Shown here: one piece after another, positions 26,338 to 35,567 of the stretch
Numbering within the stretch: position 1 is the stretch's first letter
Layout of the letters: every line of letters begins with the position of its first letter
DNA from: Gammaproteobacteria bacterium
GTDB taxonomy: Bacteria; Pseudomonadota; Gammaproteobacteria; Steroidobacterales; Steroidobacteraceae
NCBI GenBank assembly: GCA_025359565.1
Contig: JANYFY010000014.1
Location: 28,623 to 92,622 of the forward strand
Direction: 5' to 3'
DNA length: 64,000 bases
The notes under the pieces: model-generated
What the model was told of the DNA's origin: nothing
What the model saw: the letters and a program-made list of their open reading frames with translations, nothing else
Databases searched by the model: none
Position numbers and translations under genes: made by a program

Positions 26338-26652
26338 ATGATCACAATCTTAAAAAATAACGGGATTCACATGATTGTTGCCTCGATTATCGGAGTGAGC
26401 GCATTGGCAGGCGTCGCGCACAGCGATGGGGCGCGGAGCACTTGTTCCCTCGCGTCCCTAAAGGGCACCTACGCGTGGAGCACATCGACCCTCAATTCTT
26501 CTAGCCCGGAATCGAGTAGTGGCATGGAGTCTTATGATGGGGCAGGCCATATGAAATACTACGAGTATTCGAGCAACGGAACCACCCAATATACCGCTGC
26601 GGGTACCGCCACCTACTCGATCACAGCGAATTGCATCGCAACTGTTACCTAG
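26338..26652 (+). CDS. Small exported protein, probably 3'-truncated
   Basis: A roughly 104-residue protein with a signal peptide (MITILKNNGIHMIVASIIGVSALAG region) and a Ser/Thr/Tyr-rich mature part beginning CSLASLKGTYAW. I do not recognise a named family. Secreted proteins with this CxxASLxGTYxW opening are usually longer. Here the frame stops directly after a beta-strand-like TYSITANCIATVT, so the C-terminus may be lost. The start is uncertain: ATGs at 26287, 26338 and 26371 are all in frame, and 26338 gives the most natural signal peptide. It lies at the edge of a zone with clear pseudogenes. Confidence 0.45.
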   Translation: MITILKNNGIHMIVASIIGVSALAGVAHSDGARSTCSLASLKGTYAWSTSTLNSSSPESSSGMESYDGAGHMKYYEYSSNGTTQYTAAGTATYSITANCIATVT

Positions 26653-26663
26653 AATATAGCGGT

Positions 26664-27224
26664 ATGGCTAATACACAGCATTACTTGTTAAAGCCGCATC
26701 CAGGAACGGTACCTCCACCGCCATTTCAGGTGGAGGTGACCGTGACGATACTGGAGCGGAATTTGCGACTGGTCTACAAACTCCAGGGTGATCTGCGTGC
26801 CGTGCGTATTCCCGCACAGGCAACACCGCAACGCGTCGATGATCTGTGGAAACATACCTGTTTTGAATTATTTGTGGCCGACGATCTGACCTCCGCTTAC
26901 GATGAGTTTAATTTCTCGCCCTCGGGATGTTGGGCGGCCTACCAATTTGTGGACTATCGGCAAGGCGCGCAGAACATGCAAACAACTGCGCCAGCGCTGG
27001 CGTGGCGGTCCCAAGCGCAACCCGCCGAACTGGAAGTCCACTGGCCGCAGCCGATCGGAGGACTACTTGCGTCGGGCGATAGCCGTCCTATCGGTCTTTC
27101 AGCCGTATTAGAAGGCGATCAAGGTGAGCTGACTTATTGGAGTCTCGCGCATCCCACGATAAAACCAGATTTTCACCAGCGGGCGGGATTTATTGGCCGG
27201 ATCAGGTCGCAATCCGAAAAATGA
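26664..27224 (+). CDS. DOMON-like domain protein
   Basis: A 186-residue protein whose core matches the DOMON-like (type 9) family. The diagnostic stretch is DLWKHTCFELFVAD followed by YDEFNFSPSGCWAAYQFVDYR, split over residues 56-95. DOMON folds bind heme or sugars, but the role of this short cytosolic subgroup is not established. No signal peptide is seen. It appears intact, although it sits between a truncated gene and two pseudogenes. Its start is 11 bases after the previous stop. Confidence 0.8.
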   Translation: MANTQHYLLKPHPGTVPPPPFQVEVTVTILERNLRLVYKLQGDLRAVRIPAQATPQRVDDLWKHTCFELFVADDLTSAYDEFNFSPSGCWAAYQFVDYRQGAQNMQTTAPALAWRSQAQPAELEVHWPQPIGGLLASGDSRPIGLSAVLEGDQGELTYWSLAHPTIKPDFHQRAGFIGRIRSQSEK

Positions 27225-27237
27225 TCGAGGTTCGTAA

Positions 27238-27657
27238 TTGCCATCTACTACCGTATCAAGCGTGGGTCTCGGCTGCATGGGAATGTCCGGGATGTACGGC
27301 CCCTCTGATCGAGCAGAAAGCCTCGCAACTATTCATGCTGCGGTAGATGCCGGCATTACGCTGTTGGATACCGGCGATTTTTACGGGATCCGAACGGTGG
27401 TTGGTCAGGTGTGGATACTACACCGAAGGCAATGAAGAATTTTCTCGCCTATTCTTTACAACGACTGGGCGTTGACTACATTGACCTTTATCGCCCTGCT
27501 CGACTTGATACATCGCTACCCATAGAGGAAACCATCGGCGGCATTGCCGATATCCCCGGCAGATCTGGCAGCAATCGAAGCGGCGCTGCCACACCATGCA
27601 GTCTCCGGTACACGCTACCCGGCCATCGCGATGACAAGTCTCGATAGCGAAAAATAA
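27238..27657 (+). pseudogene. Aldo/keto reductase pseudogene, internally deleted
   Basis: Three fragments of one aldo/keto reductase lie in order in different frames. They are the N-terminus (SSVGLGCMGMSGMYGPSD, TLLDTGDFYG; 27238-27410), a middle piece (NFLAYSLQRLGVDYIDLYRP; 27420-27560), and the C-terminus (DLAAIEAALP to TRYPAIAM; 27562-27657). About two thirds of the gene, including the lysine and cofactor-binding part, has been lost through several deletions. No full-length product is possible. The gene is distinct from the intact reductase at 3365-4369. Confidence 0.85.
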
Positions 27658-27673
27658 TACTAACCTCATCGCG

Positions 27674-28043
27674 TTGTCGGGCATGGGTTTATCAGTGATT
27701 CGTCGCACTCTAAAATGGGTAGGCGCAGCCTTAATTATTCTCACTGTAACAATTACCCTATTCGCCGCCGCTTTACAGGCGGGTTATTTCCCTCGACCTC
27801 GTGGTTCAAGGTCGTCAAAAAGGGTTGCAGCTTTTACGATTGCGGTCACCCCTCTTGGTGCGCGGCACACTGAGTCGGCCTGTGATCACTATCCAGGGAC
27901 GCAATTCCATCGTCCAAGCGGCAGAGGCAGTTGGACTAGGCGTCGTATTGACGCCCCTTGCGGCGGTGCTAGCCTTCGTCGATCCCGGCCTTGCGAAAGA
28001 TGCAGACTGTGCCGCTTTAATTAACGCCGCCCCAGCCCACTAA
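27674..28043 (+). pseudogene. AsmA-family pseudogene: N- and C-terminal ends joined by a large deletion
   Basis: The first part encodes the N-terminal membrane anchor of an AsmA-like protein (RRTLKWVGAALIILTVTI, then LQAGYF). From about 27793, in another frame, comes an AsmA-like C-terminus (VVQGRQKGLQLLRLRSPLLV, then LTPLAAVLAFVDPGLAKDAD). AsmA proteins are normally 600 or more residues, so over 80 percent of the gene is missing. The two frames join near 27790. The product would have only the anchor and cannot work in envelope lipid transport. Confidence 0.8.
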
Positions 28044-28079
28044 TAAGCGAGTGTATTTTTGGTATTGCGATGCCTGCTA

Positions 28080-28116
28080 GCGACTGCCCTCCGGTATTTT
28101 TCCGAAGGGCCGTCGC
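28080..28116. terminator. Inverted repeat between the AsmA pseudogene and the propeller gene
   Basis: GCGAC at 28080-28084 pairs with GTCGC at 28112-28116, and CCCTCCGG pairs with CCGAAGGG inside it with one mismatch, around an AT-rich loop. It lies about 20 bases after the minus-strand propeller stop. No T-tract follows on either strand, so termination activity is uncertain. Confidence 0.35.
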
Positions 28117-28137
28117 CTAAGCTATTGACACCCAGTA

Positions 28138-29256
28138 TTACTCTTCCTCGGCTCTCAACGGCGGCGTCAGGCCGGTGAAATCACCGATCACTTTTGCGTC
28201 GTACGGACCATTCAATTGGTTCGTGCCTAATCCGCCAATGTTTAGCATACCCTGCTGAAAAACTATGCGCCCGTCGCGGCTCACTTCGATGACTCGATTA
28301 TTGAACTGATCGCTGATAAGCGTGTTGCCACTACGCAAGCGCACCGCACGCGTCGGGAGCGGGTTAGGGTTGCTGCCGGTCAAGGTGTTGGTGACGTATT
28401 GCCAGATAATTTGGTCGTAGCGATCGACCTCGACGATACGGTTATTATTGGAATCCGTGATCAGCGTATGACCACTTTCTAAACGGCTCGCGAATGCAGC
28501 ACCGCTGATTGTTCCTCCGGCAGTGAACTGATGCACGATCACACCATTTCGTTTTACCTCAAGGACCCGATTATTATTCTCGTCGGCAATCAAAATATGT
28601 CCGTTGTCCAGCACTTCGGCGCTGTTTGGATTGCTAAGTTCATTCGGACCCGAGCCTGCGATGCCCGTCGTGCCATACTGCCAGAATATTTTTTTAGTGA
28701 ACAAGTCGACGGCAATAATACGCTGGTTCCCTTGATCCGCAATCAGCACGACAAAGCCCGCGTGACCGGGAAAACTCGACACGAAAGCCGCCTGTACCGG
28801 AGTATTTAGCTGATTGGGGCCAGCTCCGCCAACGCCACCCTCTTGCCCGTACTGCCAGACAATGGTCCCCTGAGGATCGACCAAAAAAACACGATTGTCA
28901 GGGCAGCCGTTAACTGAATCGGCACAACCCGGCAGCGGCGGTTTGCTGGGCGGTGTGCCGGTTCCCGAGATCAACGTGTAAGGTCCTACCCGTTCAGCAT
29001 CATTCGTGCCGACCACACTGTGCGGGCCTGGATGATCGCTGCCGTCACCAAACTGCCACAGAATTTTGTGAGTATTGCGGTCCACCTCGATGACGCGGTT
29101 GTTGAATTGATCCGCGATCAGTAGGTGGCGGTGTGCAGAGTCGCCGTCAGAATCGGCGCGTGCGCTGGGCAGCATAGTCAAAAACAGGCCGGCAGTAACC
29201 GTGGCGATAAGCACCGCGCGGCGCGCGCGCAATTGAGCAGGAAATGAACGTAGCAT
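28138..29256 (-). CDS. Exported NHL/PQQ-type beta-propeller protein
   Basis: A 372-residue protein with a signal peptide (about residues 1-34, ending SARA). At least six repeats of the form HxLIADxxNNRVIEVDR..KIIWQYG follow, which should fold as a beta-propeller. Clear repeat cores are LLIADQFNNRVIEV, VLIADQGNQRIIAV, ILIADENNNRVLEV, LITDSNNNRIVEV and LISDQFNNRVIEV. There is a cysteine pair in the second repeat (GCADSVNGC). I chose the ATG at 29256, which has GGGGAG before it and begins at the signal peptide. It is the last gene after the cupredoxin, 100 bases downstream, and may belong to the same sigma-factor regulon. Confidence 0.85.
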   Translation of the reverse strand: MLRSFPAQLRARRAVLIATVTAGLFLTMLPSARADSDGDSAHRHLLIADQFNNRVIEVDRNTHKILWQFGDGSDHPGPHSVVGTNDAERVGPYTLISGTGTPPSKPPLPGCADSVNGCPDNRVFLVDPQGTIVWQYGQEGGVGGAGPNQLNTPVQAAFVSSFPGHAGFVVLIADQGNQRIIAVDLFTKKIFWQYGTTGIAGSGPNELSNPNSAEVLDNGHILIADENNNRVLEVKRNGVIVHQFTAGGTISGAAFASRLESGHTLITDSNNNRIVEVDRYDQIIWQYVTNTLTGSNPNPLPTRAVRLRSGNTLISDQFNNRVIEVSRDGRIVFQQGMLNIGGLGTNQLNGPYDAKVIGDFTGLTPPLRAEEE

Positions 29257-29356
29257 GACTTTACTCCCCGAATTTTGGTTGAACGACTCAATGTAGGTAA
29301 GCCAATACCTATTGATGAGTACCGTCAATCAGCAAAAAGGTTGCAGGTACGCGCGG

Positions 29357-29728
29357 CTATTGAACTACGACCGTTCCTGCCATCCGATGATGCATCGAAC
29401 AACGAATATGATATTCGCCCGGCTTGTTAAATTTGAAAGTATATTTCTCGTCCGTGTCGATAGCACCAGAGCGCCCCATTCCATCACTAATAATGACGTT
29501 GTGCGCTTCGTCATCGTGATTCACCCAGGTCACTTGCGTACCCGCTTTGATCGATAAGCTCGCCGGTATGAACTTAAAATCCTTAATGAGAATCTGACTC
29601 GTTCCCGAAGGACCCGCCAACGCCGGACTAGCAGGCGGGGGACTGTTCGGTGAAGGGCCACAGGACGCCAGCCACACAGACAGCGCCACGCTAAGCCATG
29701 ATAGCCGTCTCGAGCGTTGCGAAATCAT
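29357..29728 (-). CDS. Plastocyanin-like cupredoxin lipoprotein
   Basis: A 123-residue copper protein. The N-terminus is a lipoprotein signal with lipobox LASC and Cys23, followed by a proline-rich linker. The cupredoxin domain spans about residues 44-123, with type 1 copper ligands His76, Cys110, His113 and Met116 (in DEAHN and RCSMHHRM). It should be a membrane-tethered electron carrier in the periplasm. It lies six bases after the metallophosphoesterase stop, so the two are co-transcribed. The redox partner is not identifiable here. Confidence 0.92.
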   Translation of the reverse strand: MISQRSRRLSWLSVALSVWLASCGPSPNSPPPASPALAGPSGTSQILIKDFKFIPASLSIKAGTQVTWVNHDDEAHNVIISDGMGRSGAIDTDEKYTFKFNKPGEYHIRCSMHHRMAGTVVVQ

Positions 29729-29734
29729 ATAGGC

Positions 29735-30673
29735 TTAGCCTAAGGTTGAGTCGCGAATTGTCAGCGAATGCGGGTGGTTAACAACCGATACGGAACTAAC
29801 GCCTAACATTTTAGTGAGTTGATCGGCAGGCACTTTAAGGGGTCCCGGACCCTTACCTTGACCCGCAATCGGTTGCGGATAGGCGGTCGATCGCGCCGTG
29901 TGAAAAGTAATGTTGCCTTCCATTTTTTGCACGATCTGATGAATATGACCATTTAGCACAGTGACCGAGCCGAAACGCCGCAGTTGCTCCGTTAGTTGAT
30001 CAGCATCCCCAGTGCCCCAACCCCAGGGTTCATAAATTGTCCACAGCGGCATGTGAGCAAACACAACGATGGGCGTGCTGGCCGAACGCCCCTTCAAATC
30101 GCTCGCAACCCATGCGAGTTGCTCCGCTCCCAAAATACCTAAGCCACCAGGCTTAAACTCAAGCACGTTAATCAGCGCGATAAAATGCACGCCCGAATGA
30201 TCGAAGCTGTAATAACCCTTGCGATTCGACGCCTTCCCGAAGCGATCGAAATATTCAGTCACAGTCGCATCGGAGGTATCATGCTCCCCCGGAACCGTGT
30301 GTAATTCAGTCGTGCGCAACTGCGATAACATTTGTTGAGCCAGATCAAATTCCGCAGCCTTCGACAAATGGGTAATGTCGCCCGTATGAATAATGAGCGC
30401 CGGTTGCTGAACCATGCCATTTACCAGAGCAATAGTTTGCTTAAGCGTTACGTTAACATCGGGATTAGCTTCTTTAGAAAAACCAATGTGAGTATCGCTA
30501 ATCTGCACGAAGAGCGGTTTACCCAAGCGCTCCTTAGGCGTACCCGCAGCCAGCGCAAGATCGATAGGAGCAAGCACCCCGCCAACTAAGGTAAAAAGCG
30601 TACCCGCGCCATAAGCCATGCATTTAAGGGCATCACGACGCGACTGCAGCGTTCGATCGTCCGACATAGTCAT
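29735..30673 (-). CDS. TAT-exported metallophosphoesterase
   Basis: A 312-residue calcineurin-like phosphoesterase. The N-terminus has a twin-arginine signal (SRRDALK at residues 11-17, then a hydrophobic stretch). All five metal motifs are present: SDTHIGF, HTGDITH, GEHDTSD, FAHMPLW and NGHIHQ. TAT export implies folding with its metal ions before transport. The substrate is unknown. It lies between an anti-sigma factor and a cupredoxin gene in what looks like one transcription unit. Confidence 0.93.
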   Translation of the reverse strand: MTMSDDRTLQSRRDALKCMAYGAGTLFTLVGGVLAPIDLALAAGTPKERLGKPLFVQISDTHIGFSKEANPDVNVTLKQTIALVNGMVQQPALIIHTGDITHLSKAAEFDLAQQMLSQLRTTELHTVPGEHDTSDATVTEYFDRFGKASNRKGYYSFDHSGVHFIALINVLEFKPGGLGILGAEQLAWVASDLKGRSASTPIVVFAHMPLWTIYEPWGWGTGDADQLTEQLRRFGSVTVLNGHIHQIVQKMEGNITFHTARSTAYPQPIAGQGKGPGPLKVPADQLTKMLGVSSVSVVNHPHSLTIRDSTLG

Positions 30674-30744
30674 CTCCTTGAATAGTTACAAGGAGAAGAC
30701 TTAGCGGGACACAACTTTATTCCCAACGCGGACAAAATGCGCGA

Positions 30745-31491
30745 CTAGGACGCAATACTTCGAATTAAGCGAGTCAACGCCGCCATTTCATTCCTGCCCG
30801 CATCCGACACCGCACAATACTGCAAATCACCTACTCGCCAAGACACCATGTGATAGCCGCGGCGCGACAGCTCAGCCGGCATAGGCCGCCAATCGGCGCG
30901 CCAACTGAAAACATTGATCACATGCGCGCCATGACGGTACACCACGACCGCTGCTCGTTGATGATCCAAATTATCAACACGCCCGCCGACCAAGGTATAG
31001 CCCTGGCTCGTAAAATCGGCGACTACGGGCGATACATCGGCATGCCCCGCAAACCAAGGCTTCACCGTGTGCCGATCCGCAGAGACCACCTCAATTAAGC
31101 GCGCCGATTGTATCGATCGCATATGCGCTGCAACCAAATCATCGGCTATAGGTTGATTCGATGCGAGTAAAGGAACAAAAAATACGACAAAAATGGCTGC
31201 AACAGCGGCTCCTAAGCCACTAACCGCACCCCACCAAAAAGACCGTACTCGCCAAGCGGCCTTTGCGGGAATTTCCCGATCAATGGCTCGCAATATTCGA
31301 CTCCGCAACGCACTCGGAGCGCGCATATTTCCGTACCCCAGTCGCAAGGCGCCGCGGCTTCGCGTAAGGTTCTCAAATAACCCCAGGCATTCCGTACAAC
31401 TCTCTAAATGCCGCTCCATGTTGGGCACCGCAGTCGTATCCACCTCGCCATCAAAATAAGACTGCGATTGTAAAGACTCAGGGCACGACAA
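30745..31491 (-). CDS. Membrane-bound anti-sigma factor with zinc-binding N-terminus
   Basis: A 248-residue anti-sigma factor. The cytoplasmic N-terminus carries the HxxxCxxC zinc motif (His28, Cys32, Cys35). A single membrane helix follows (about residues 86-110), then a periplasmic domain that could sense the signal. The start overlaps the 3' end of the sigma factor gene by 14 bases, the usual arrangement for ECF pairs. The periplasmic part has no motif I recognise apart from a WRVGDLQYC segment near the C-terminus. Confidence 0.93.
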   Translation of the reverse strand: MSCPESLQSQSYFDGEVDTTAVPNMERHLESCTECLGLFENLTRSRGALRLGYGNMRAPSALRSRILRAIDREIPAKAAWRVRSFWWGAVSGLGAAVAAIFVVFFVPLLASNQPIADDLVAAHMRSIQSARLIEVVSADRHTVKPWFAGHADVSPVVADFTSQGYTLVGGRVDNLDHQRAAVVVYRHGAHVINVFSWRADWRPMPAELSRRGYHMVSWRVGDLQYCAVSDAGRNEMAALTRLIRSIAS

Positions 31492-32023
31492 GTTGCTCTC
31501 CTACGCACCTTACGGACCAATGAACCTTGAGCGCAGCCCGAGCACGCGCCAACCGCGACATCACCGTTCCAATCGGAACCTCGGTCATATTGGCAATTTC
31601 GCGATAATCCATGTCCTCAATTTCCCTCAGGTGCAAAACTTCTCGTTGATCCAGCGGTAGCGCAGCGATGAGCTCATCGAGCGTACGCTCGGCATCGCGC
31701 TGGATTGCGGCGCCCTCCGGTCCCGCCGCTGTTGAAATCATGGCGTAGCCGTCCGCGGCGCAATGCTCGTCTGGAAGCGGCACAAAGCCGCGGCGTTGCA
31801 TTTGCTTTAATGCGGTCCAATGACAATTTCTTACGATCGTCAGCAGCCAAGCTTTCACATTCGAGCCGTGTAATGCATTCAGCCCGCGAAATGCTCGCAG
31901 CATTGCCTCTTGCACCACATCATCGGCGTCGCTCGGCGAACGCGACAACCAACGTGCATAGCGATACGCAGCGTCCAGATGCGGCAACACCTCCGCGTCA
32001 AAGCGACTACGCATATCATCCAT
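31478..32023 (-). CDS. ECF-type RNA polymerase sigma factor
   Basis: A 181-residue sigma-70 family member with only regions 2 and 4, hence the extracytoplasmic-function group. Region 2 includes DADDVVQEAMLRAFRGL (about residues 36-52). Region 4 includes LPLDQREVLHLREIEDMDY and IGTVMSRLARARAAL. It is probably held at the membrane by the anti-sigma factor that overlaps its 3' end. It likely transcribes its own operon and the downstream metallophosphoesterase and cupredoxin genes, but I could not identify a target promoter motif by eye. Confidence 0.95.
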   Translation of the reverse strand: MDDMRSRFDAEVLPHLDAAYRYARWLSRSPSDADDVVQEAMLRAFRGLNALHGSNVKAWLLTIVRNCHWTALKQMQRRGFVPLPDEHCAADGYAMISTAAGPEGAAIQRDAERTLDELIAALPLDQREVLHLREIEDMDYREIANMTEVPIGTVMSRLARARAALKVHWSVRCVGEQLVVP

Positions 32024-32064
32024 ATACAGGGGTAAGACTCATGGAGCCTTGAGTTTATTCCCGC

Positions 32065-34062
32065 TTAAGCGGATGTTACGGGTCCACTTAAGCGATTAAG
32101 CCAAGAATAAAGCGCGTAAATAGCCGCGACAAATACCGCGCCAGCCATCCAAATCGACGCGTCAGCGAACCCATCGCCGACCAACGCCAGCGGCGTAGCT
32201 TTACCTGAAAATACCACGATGGATGCGAGGAGCACGCCGATCAGACTTTCTCCTACAATCAAACCGGAGGCCAGCAAAACACCCACTTGCCGAGCACCCT
32301 CAGGATTGGCGGTGCGCGCCGCGCGGCGATCATAGGCCCAGCCGACAATCGCCCCGACCACAATCATTAACGTAGTTTCAGTAGGCAGATAAATCCCTAA
32401 GCCCACCGCCAACGGCGGCAAGCTTATCGAGCTTATGCGTACCAACAAGGCATCTAGTCCAACAATGGCAACCCCAATCATCGTCCCGCTGCCGATAAGA
32501 CTCCAATCCAGATCGCCTTGGATTACGCCTCGGGCAAGCGCCGAAATTAAAGTGGCTTGAGGCGCCGCTAAAGCATGTGCAGGATTTACGCCCGCTACTC
32601 CAGCAAACCCATAGGCATGATTGAGTAGATCCAATATAGGGGGAATGATGACTGCGCCCGCCGCCACTCCGACAACAAGGGCTACTTGTTGTCGCCAGGG
32701 GGTCGCGTCAACCAATTGACCTGTTTTCAAATCTTGGAGATTGTCGTTGGAGATGGTCGCTGCACAGAACACCACTGAGGTCACAAATAGCGCAAATGCA
32801 ACCAGTGCGGGGGCCGCCGAGACCGGCAACAGAGGTTTTACCCCTAGCACTAATAACAGCGCCGCGCCCAGCACTACCAAGATCCCGACTCCCGATAAGG
32901 GACTATTAGAAGCCCCAATGAGACCGGCCATGTAGCCGCAAACCGACGCGACAAAAAAACTCATGAGCGCAATATAAACAATACCACCGATCACGAGTAT
33001 CACCGACACGCGACCTAAACCGCTTGCAGCCCCGAAACTCATAAGCAACCATGCAATCGGCAGCATACACACGGCCGTCACCAGGGCGACAATGCCGATC
33101 GGGATATCGCGTTCAGTGCGAGGCAGATCAACACTCCTCAACGTCTTACGCAATCGTGACGCCGCCATCGCAGCACGCAAACCTATGGCCAAAGGCCCAA
33201 TCAGTTTAAGCAAAGTCCAAATGGCAGCAACGCCGATGGCCCCCGCACCAATGAAGCGAACCTGATGACTCCAAACGGTATGTCCGACCACGGCTGCCGC
33301 GCCTGCCACCGGATGTAGGCTCGTCAAGATAGGAACAGCCCCCGCCCACGCTATCAGCGCGCCGACCAACATGGCAATACCGACCCACAGGCCCACTAAA
33401 TGTCCCACTGCAAACAAGGCGAAGGACAAACTGAAATCGTAACCGGTAATCGCATTTTGATTGCCAATCCGAAAATATTTCGCCACGTCGCTTGCGAATA
33501 TTTGCGTGGCAACGACTACCGCAAAGGTGGCTGAGACTAGGCTACCGATGACAATGGCGCGCATTCCCTCGCGATTCCCGTGCGCAGCACTATCCATCGC
33601 GCCTATTTTTAAGACTTCAGCGCACGCGACGCCTTCGGGGTAAGGCAGATCTGAATTAGTCACTAATGCGCGGCGTAGCGGAATGGAATACATAACCCCC
33701 AATATCCCGCCCAGCAAACAAATGGCCGACGAGTAGACGTACGGAAATCCACTCCACCACCCAATCATCACCAGACCGGGCAACACGAAAATAATCGCGG
33801 ATAAGGTGCCCGCCGCCGAAGCGACCGTTTGCACAATATTATTTTCCCGAATCGTCACTCCCTTGAAGCCACGCAATACCGCCATCGATATCACGGCAGC
33901 CGGGATCGACGTCGCAAAGGTAAGTCCAGCCTTTAGCCCAAAATAAACATTAGCCGCGGTAAATACCACTGTAATTAAAACGCCTAACACAATCGCACGT
34001 AGCGACAGCTCTGCACCGGAATCCGGATTTAAAGGAGCGGTATTCACACGGTCAATAGGCAA
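32065..34062 (-). CDS. OPT-family oligopeptide transporter
   Basis: A 665-residue membrane protein with about 14-16 hydrophobic segments. It has OPT-family signatures such as NVYFGLKAGLTFATSIPAA near residue 40, the SDLPYPEGVACAEVLK motif near residue 140, and an ISNDNLQDLKTGQLVDATPW stretch. Members carry small peptides or metal chelates. The substrate is unknown. It begins three bases after the GST gene stop, so ssb, GST and OPT may be one transcript or GST-OPT a pair. Confidence 0.93.
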   Translation of the reverse strand: MPIDRVNTAPLNPDSGAELSLRAIVLGVLITVVFTAANVYFGLKAGLTFATSIPAAVISMAVLRGFKGVTIRENNIVQTVASAAGTLSAIIFVLPGLVMIGWWSGFPYVYSSAICLLGGILGVMYSIPLRRALVTNSDLPYPEGVACAEVLKIGAMDSAAHGNREGMRAIVIGSLVSATFAVVVATQIFASDVAKYFRIGNQNAITGYDFSLSFALFAVGHLVGLWVGIAMLVGALIAWAGAVPILTSLHPVAGAAAVVGHTVWSHQVRFIGAGAIGVAAIWTLLKLIGPLAIGLRAAMAASRLRKTLRSVDLPRTERDIPIGIVALVTAVCMLPIAWLLMSFGAASGLGRVSVILVIGGIVYIALMSFFVASVCGYMAGLIGASNSPLSGVGILVVLGAALLLVLGVKPLLPVSAAPALVAFALFVTSVVFCAATISNDNLQDLKTGQLVDATPWRQQVALVVGVAAGAVIIPPILDLLNHAYGFAGVAGVNPAHALAAPQATLISALARGVIQGDLDWSLIGSGTMIGVAIVGLDALLVRISSISLPPLAVGLGIYLPTETTLMIVVGAIVGWAYDRRAARTANPEGARQVGVLLASGLIVGESLIGVLLASIVVFSGKATPLALVGDGFADASIWMAGAVFVAAIYALYSWLNRLSGPVTSA

Positions 34063-34065
34063 CGC

Positions 34066-34929
34066 CTAAACCTTATCTTGTGTTTTGGTCGCAAAATCAC
34101 TGACCTCATGACGTTCGTGTAGTTGATCCGAGAGCTCGCCAGAAATTCGATTCACTTTGCGCCCTCGCTGCACCGCAGGACGTTGGGCGATTTTTTCGGT
34201 CCAGCGCTTAAGATTGACGTATTCTTGCACTTGCAGAAATTCAGCCGCATCGTATAGTCGGCCCTGCATCAAGGCCCCGTACCAAGGCCAGACCGCGATA
34301 TCAGCGATGGTGTAGTCAGAGCCCGCCAGATATTCCGACTGCGCTAAGCGCCGGTCGAGTACATCCAGCTCGCGCTTGACCTCCATCGCAAAGCGATCGA
34401 TTCCGTACTCAAACTTCATCGGCGCATAGGCATAAAAATGACCAAACCCGCCCCCCAGATAAGGCGCGCTACCCATCTGCCAAAACAACCACGACAAGCA
34501 CTCAGCTCGAGTCGCCGTATCAACTGGCAGTAAGGCGCGGAATTTTTCGGCCAAATACAGCAAAATAGATCCTGACTCAAACACTCGGAGCGGTATCGGT
34601 GCACTGCAGTCAAGAAGCGCAGGGATTTTCGAGTTCGGATTGACCGCTACGAATCCACTTCCAAACTGATCGCCCTCGGAAATCCGGATGAGCCACGCGT
34701 CGTACTCTGCGCCGCTAAACCCTAGTTCTAATAATTCTTCTAACATGATCGTGACTTTCACGCCGTTAGGCGTCGCAAGCGAATAAAGCTGCAAGGGATG
34801 GCGTCCTACCGGCAGCTCTTTTTCATGAGTCGCTCCCGCCACGGGGCGATTAATACTCGCCCAGCTGCCACCGTTCTCCTTGTTCCACTGCCAAATCTTC
34901 GGCGGCACGTAAATCGGTGAGTCGCTCAT
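34066..34929 (-). CDS. yghU: Glutathione S-transferase family protein, YghU-like
   Basis: A 287-residue protein of the Nu-class GST group typified by E. coli YghU, which has disulfide-bond reductase activity with glutathione. The N-terminal extension reads PPKIWQWNKENGGSWASINRP; the thioredoxin-like domain follows, with FESGSILLYLAEKF, then the helical C-terminal domain with YLGGGFGHFYAYAP. Length fits YghU (288). It lies 21 bases after the ssb stop and three bases before the OPT transporter. Confidence 0.9.
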   Translation of the reverse strand: MSDSPIYVPPKIWQWNKENGGSWASINRPVAGATHEKELPVGRHPLQLYSLATPNGVKVTIMLEELLELGFSGAEYDAWLIRISEGDQFGSGFVAVNPNSKIPALLDCSAPIPLRVFESGSILLYLAEKFRALLPVDTATRAECLSWLFWQMGSAPYLGGGFGHFYAYAPMKFEYGIDRFAMEVKRELDVLDRRLAQSEYLAGSDYTIADIAVWPWYGALMQGRLYDAAEFLQVQEYVNLKRWTEKIAQRPAVQRGRKVNRISGELSDQLHERHEVSDFATKTQDKV

Positions 34930-34950
34930 GCAAACATGTCCCAGGCAGAA

Positions 34951-35481
34951 CTAGAACGGGATGTCGTCATCAAAATCCTCCTTGCCACCACCACCACCGC
35001 TTCCCTGAGGTGGTGACTGATCGTACTCCTCACGGCTCGGCCCGCCCGACATGCCACCTCCACCTGCACCACCACTACTGCCACTCGATCCGCCTGGTCC
35101 GCCGGATCCGCCCGATCCGCCCGATCCGCCGCCTGCAGCACCGCCGCGGGCTCCCAGCATCTGCATATTATCGCCAATAATTTCTGTCGTATAACGATCG
35201 TTACCCTGTTTGTCCTGCCATTTACGAGTACGCAGTTTCCCTTCAACGAATACCTGCGACCCTTTGCGTAAATACTCCGCAGCGATTTCACCCAACCGAC
35301 CAAACAAAGCAATACTGTGCCATTCGGTACGCTCTTGTTGCGCACCGGTCGCCTTATCCTTCCACGACTCACTGGTCGCAATACGAATATTGGTTACCGT
35401 CATGCCGCTGGGCATCGACCGAGTCTCCGGATCCGCGCCCAGATTACCCACCAAAATGACTTTATTAACCCCACGCGACAT
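34951..35481 (-). CDS. ssb: Single-stranded DNA-binding protein
   Basis: SSB coats single-stranded DNA in replication and repair. The 176-residue product has an N-terminal OB fold ([15 protein letters not shown] to about residue 110), a Gly/Ser-rich linker, and the conserved acidic tip DDDIPF for partner binding. The linker contains GGSGG repeats from a 9-base tandem array at about 35097-35130. The ATG at 35481 is chosen by homology and follows a G-rich site. It is divergent from uvrA, the usual gammaproteobacterial arrangement. I could not find a clear LexA box between them. Confidence 0.97.
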   Translation of the reverse strand: MSRGVNKVILVGNLGADPETRSMPSGMTVTNIRIATSESWKDKATGAQQERTEWHSIALFGRLGEIAAEYLRKGSQVFVEGKLRTRKWQDKQGNDRYTTEIIGDNMQMLGARGGAAGGGSGGSGGSGGPGGSSGSSGGAGGGGMSGGPSREEYDQSPPQGSGGGGGKEDFDDDIPF

Positions 35482-35567
35482 GACATACCCCCGAAATTTT
35501 AACTGCACAGCGAATACCGTAGACCATGGTAGATTGTACACGCCTAGGCCCACGAATCACCCTGGCG

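Noticed and set aside
34951..35180. Repetitive GGATCCGCC-type DNA in ssb as a possible CRISPR or regulatory repeat
   Set aside because: It is an in-frame coding repeat for the Gly/Ser linker of SSB, without spacers.
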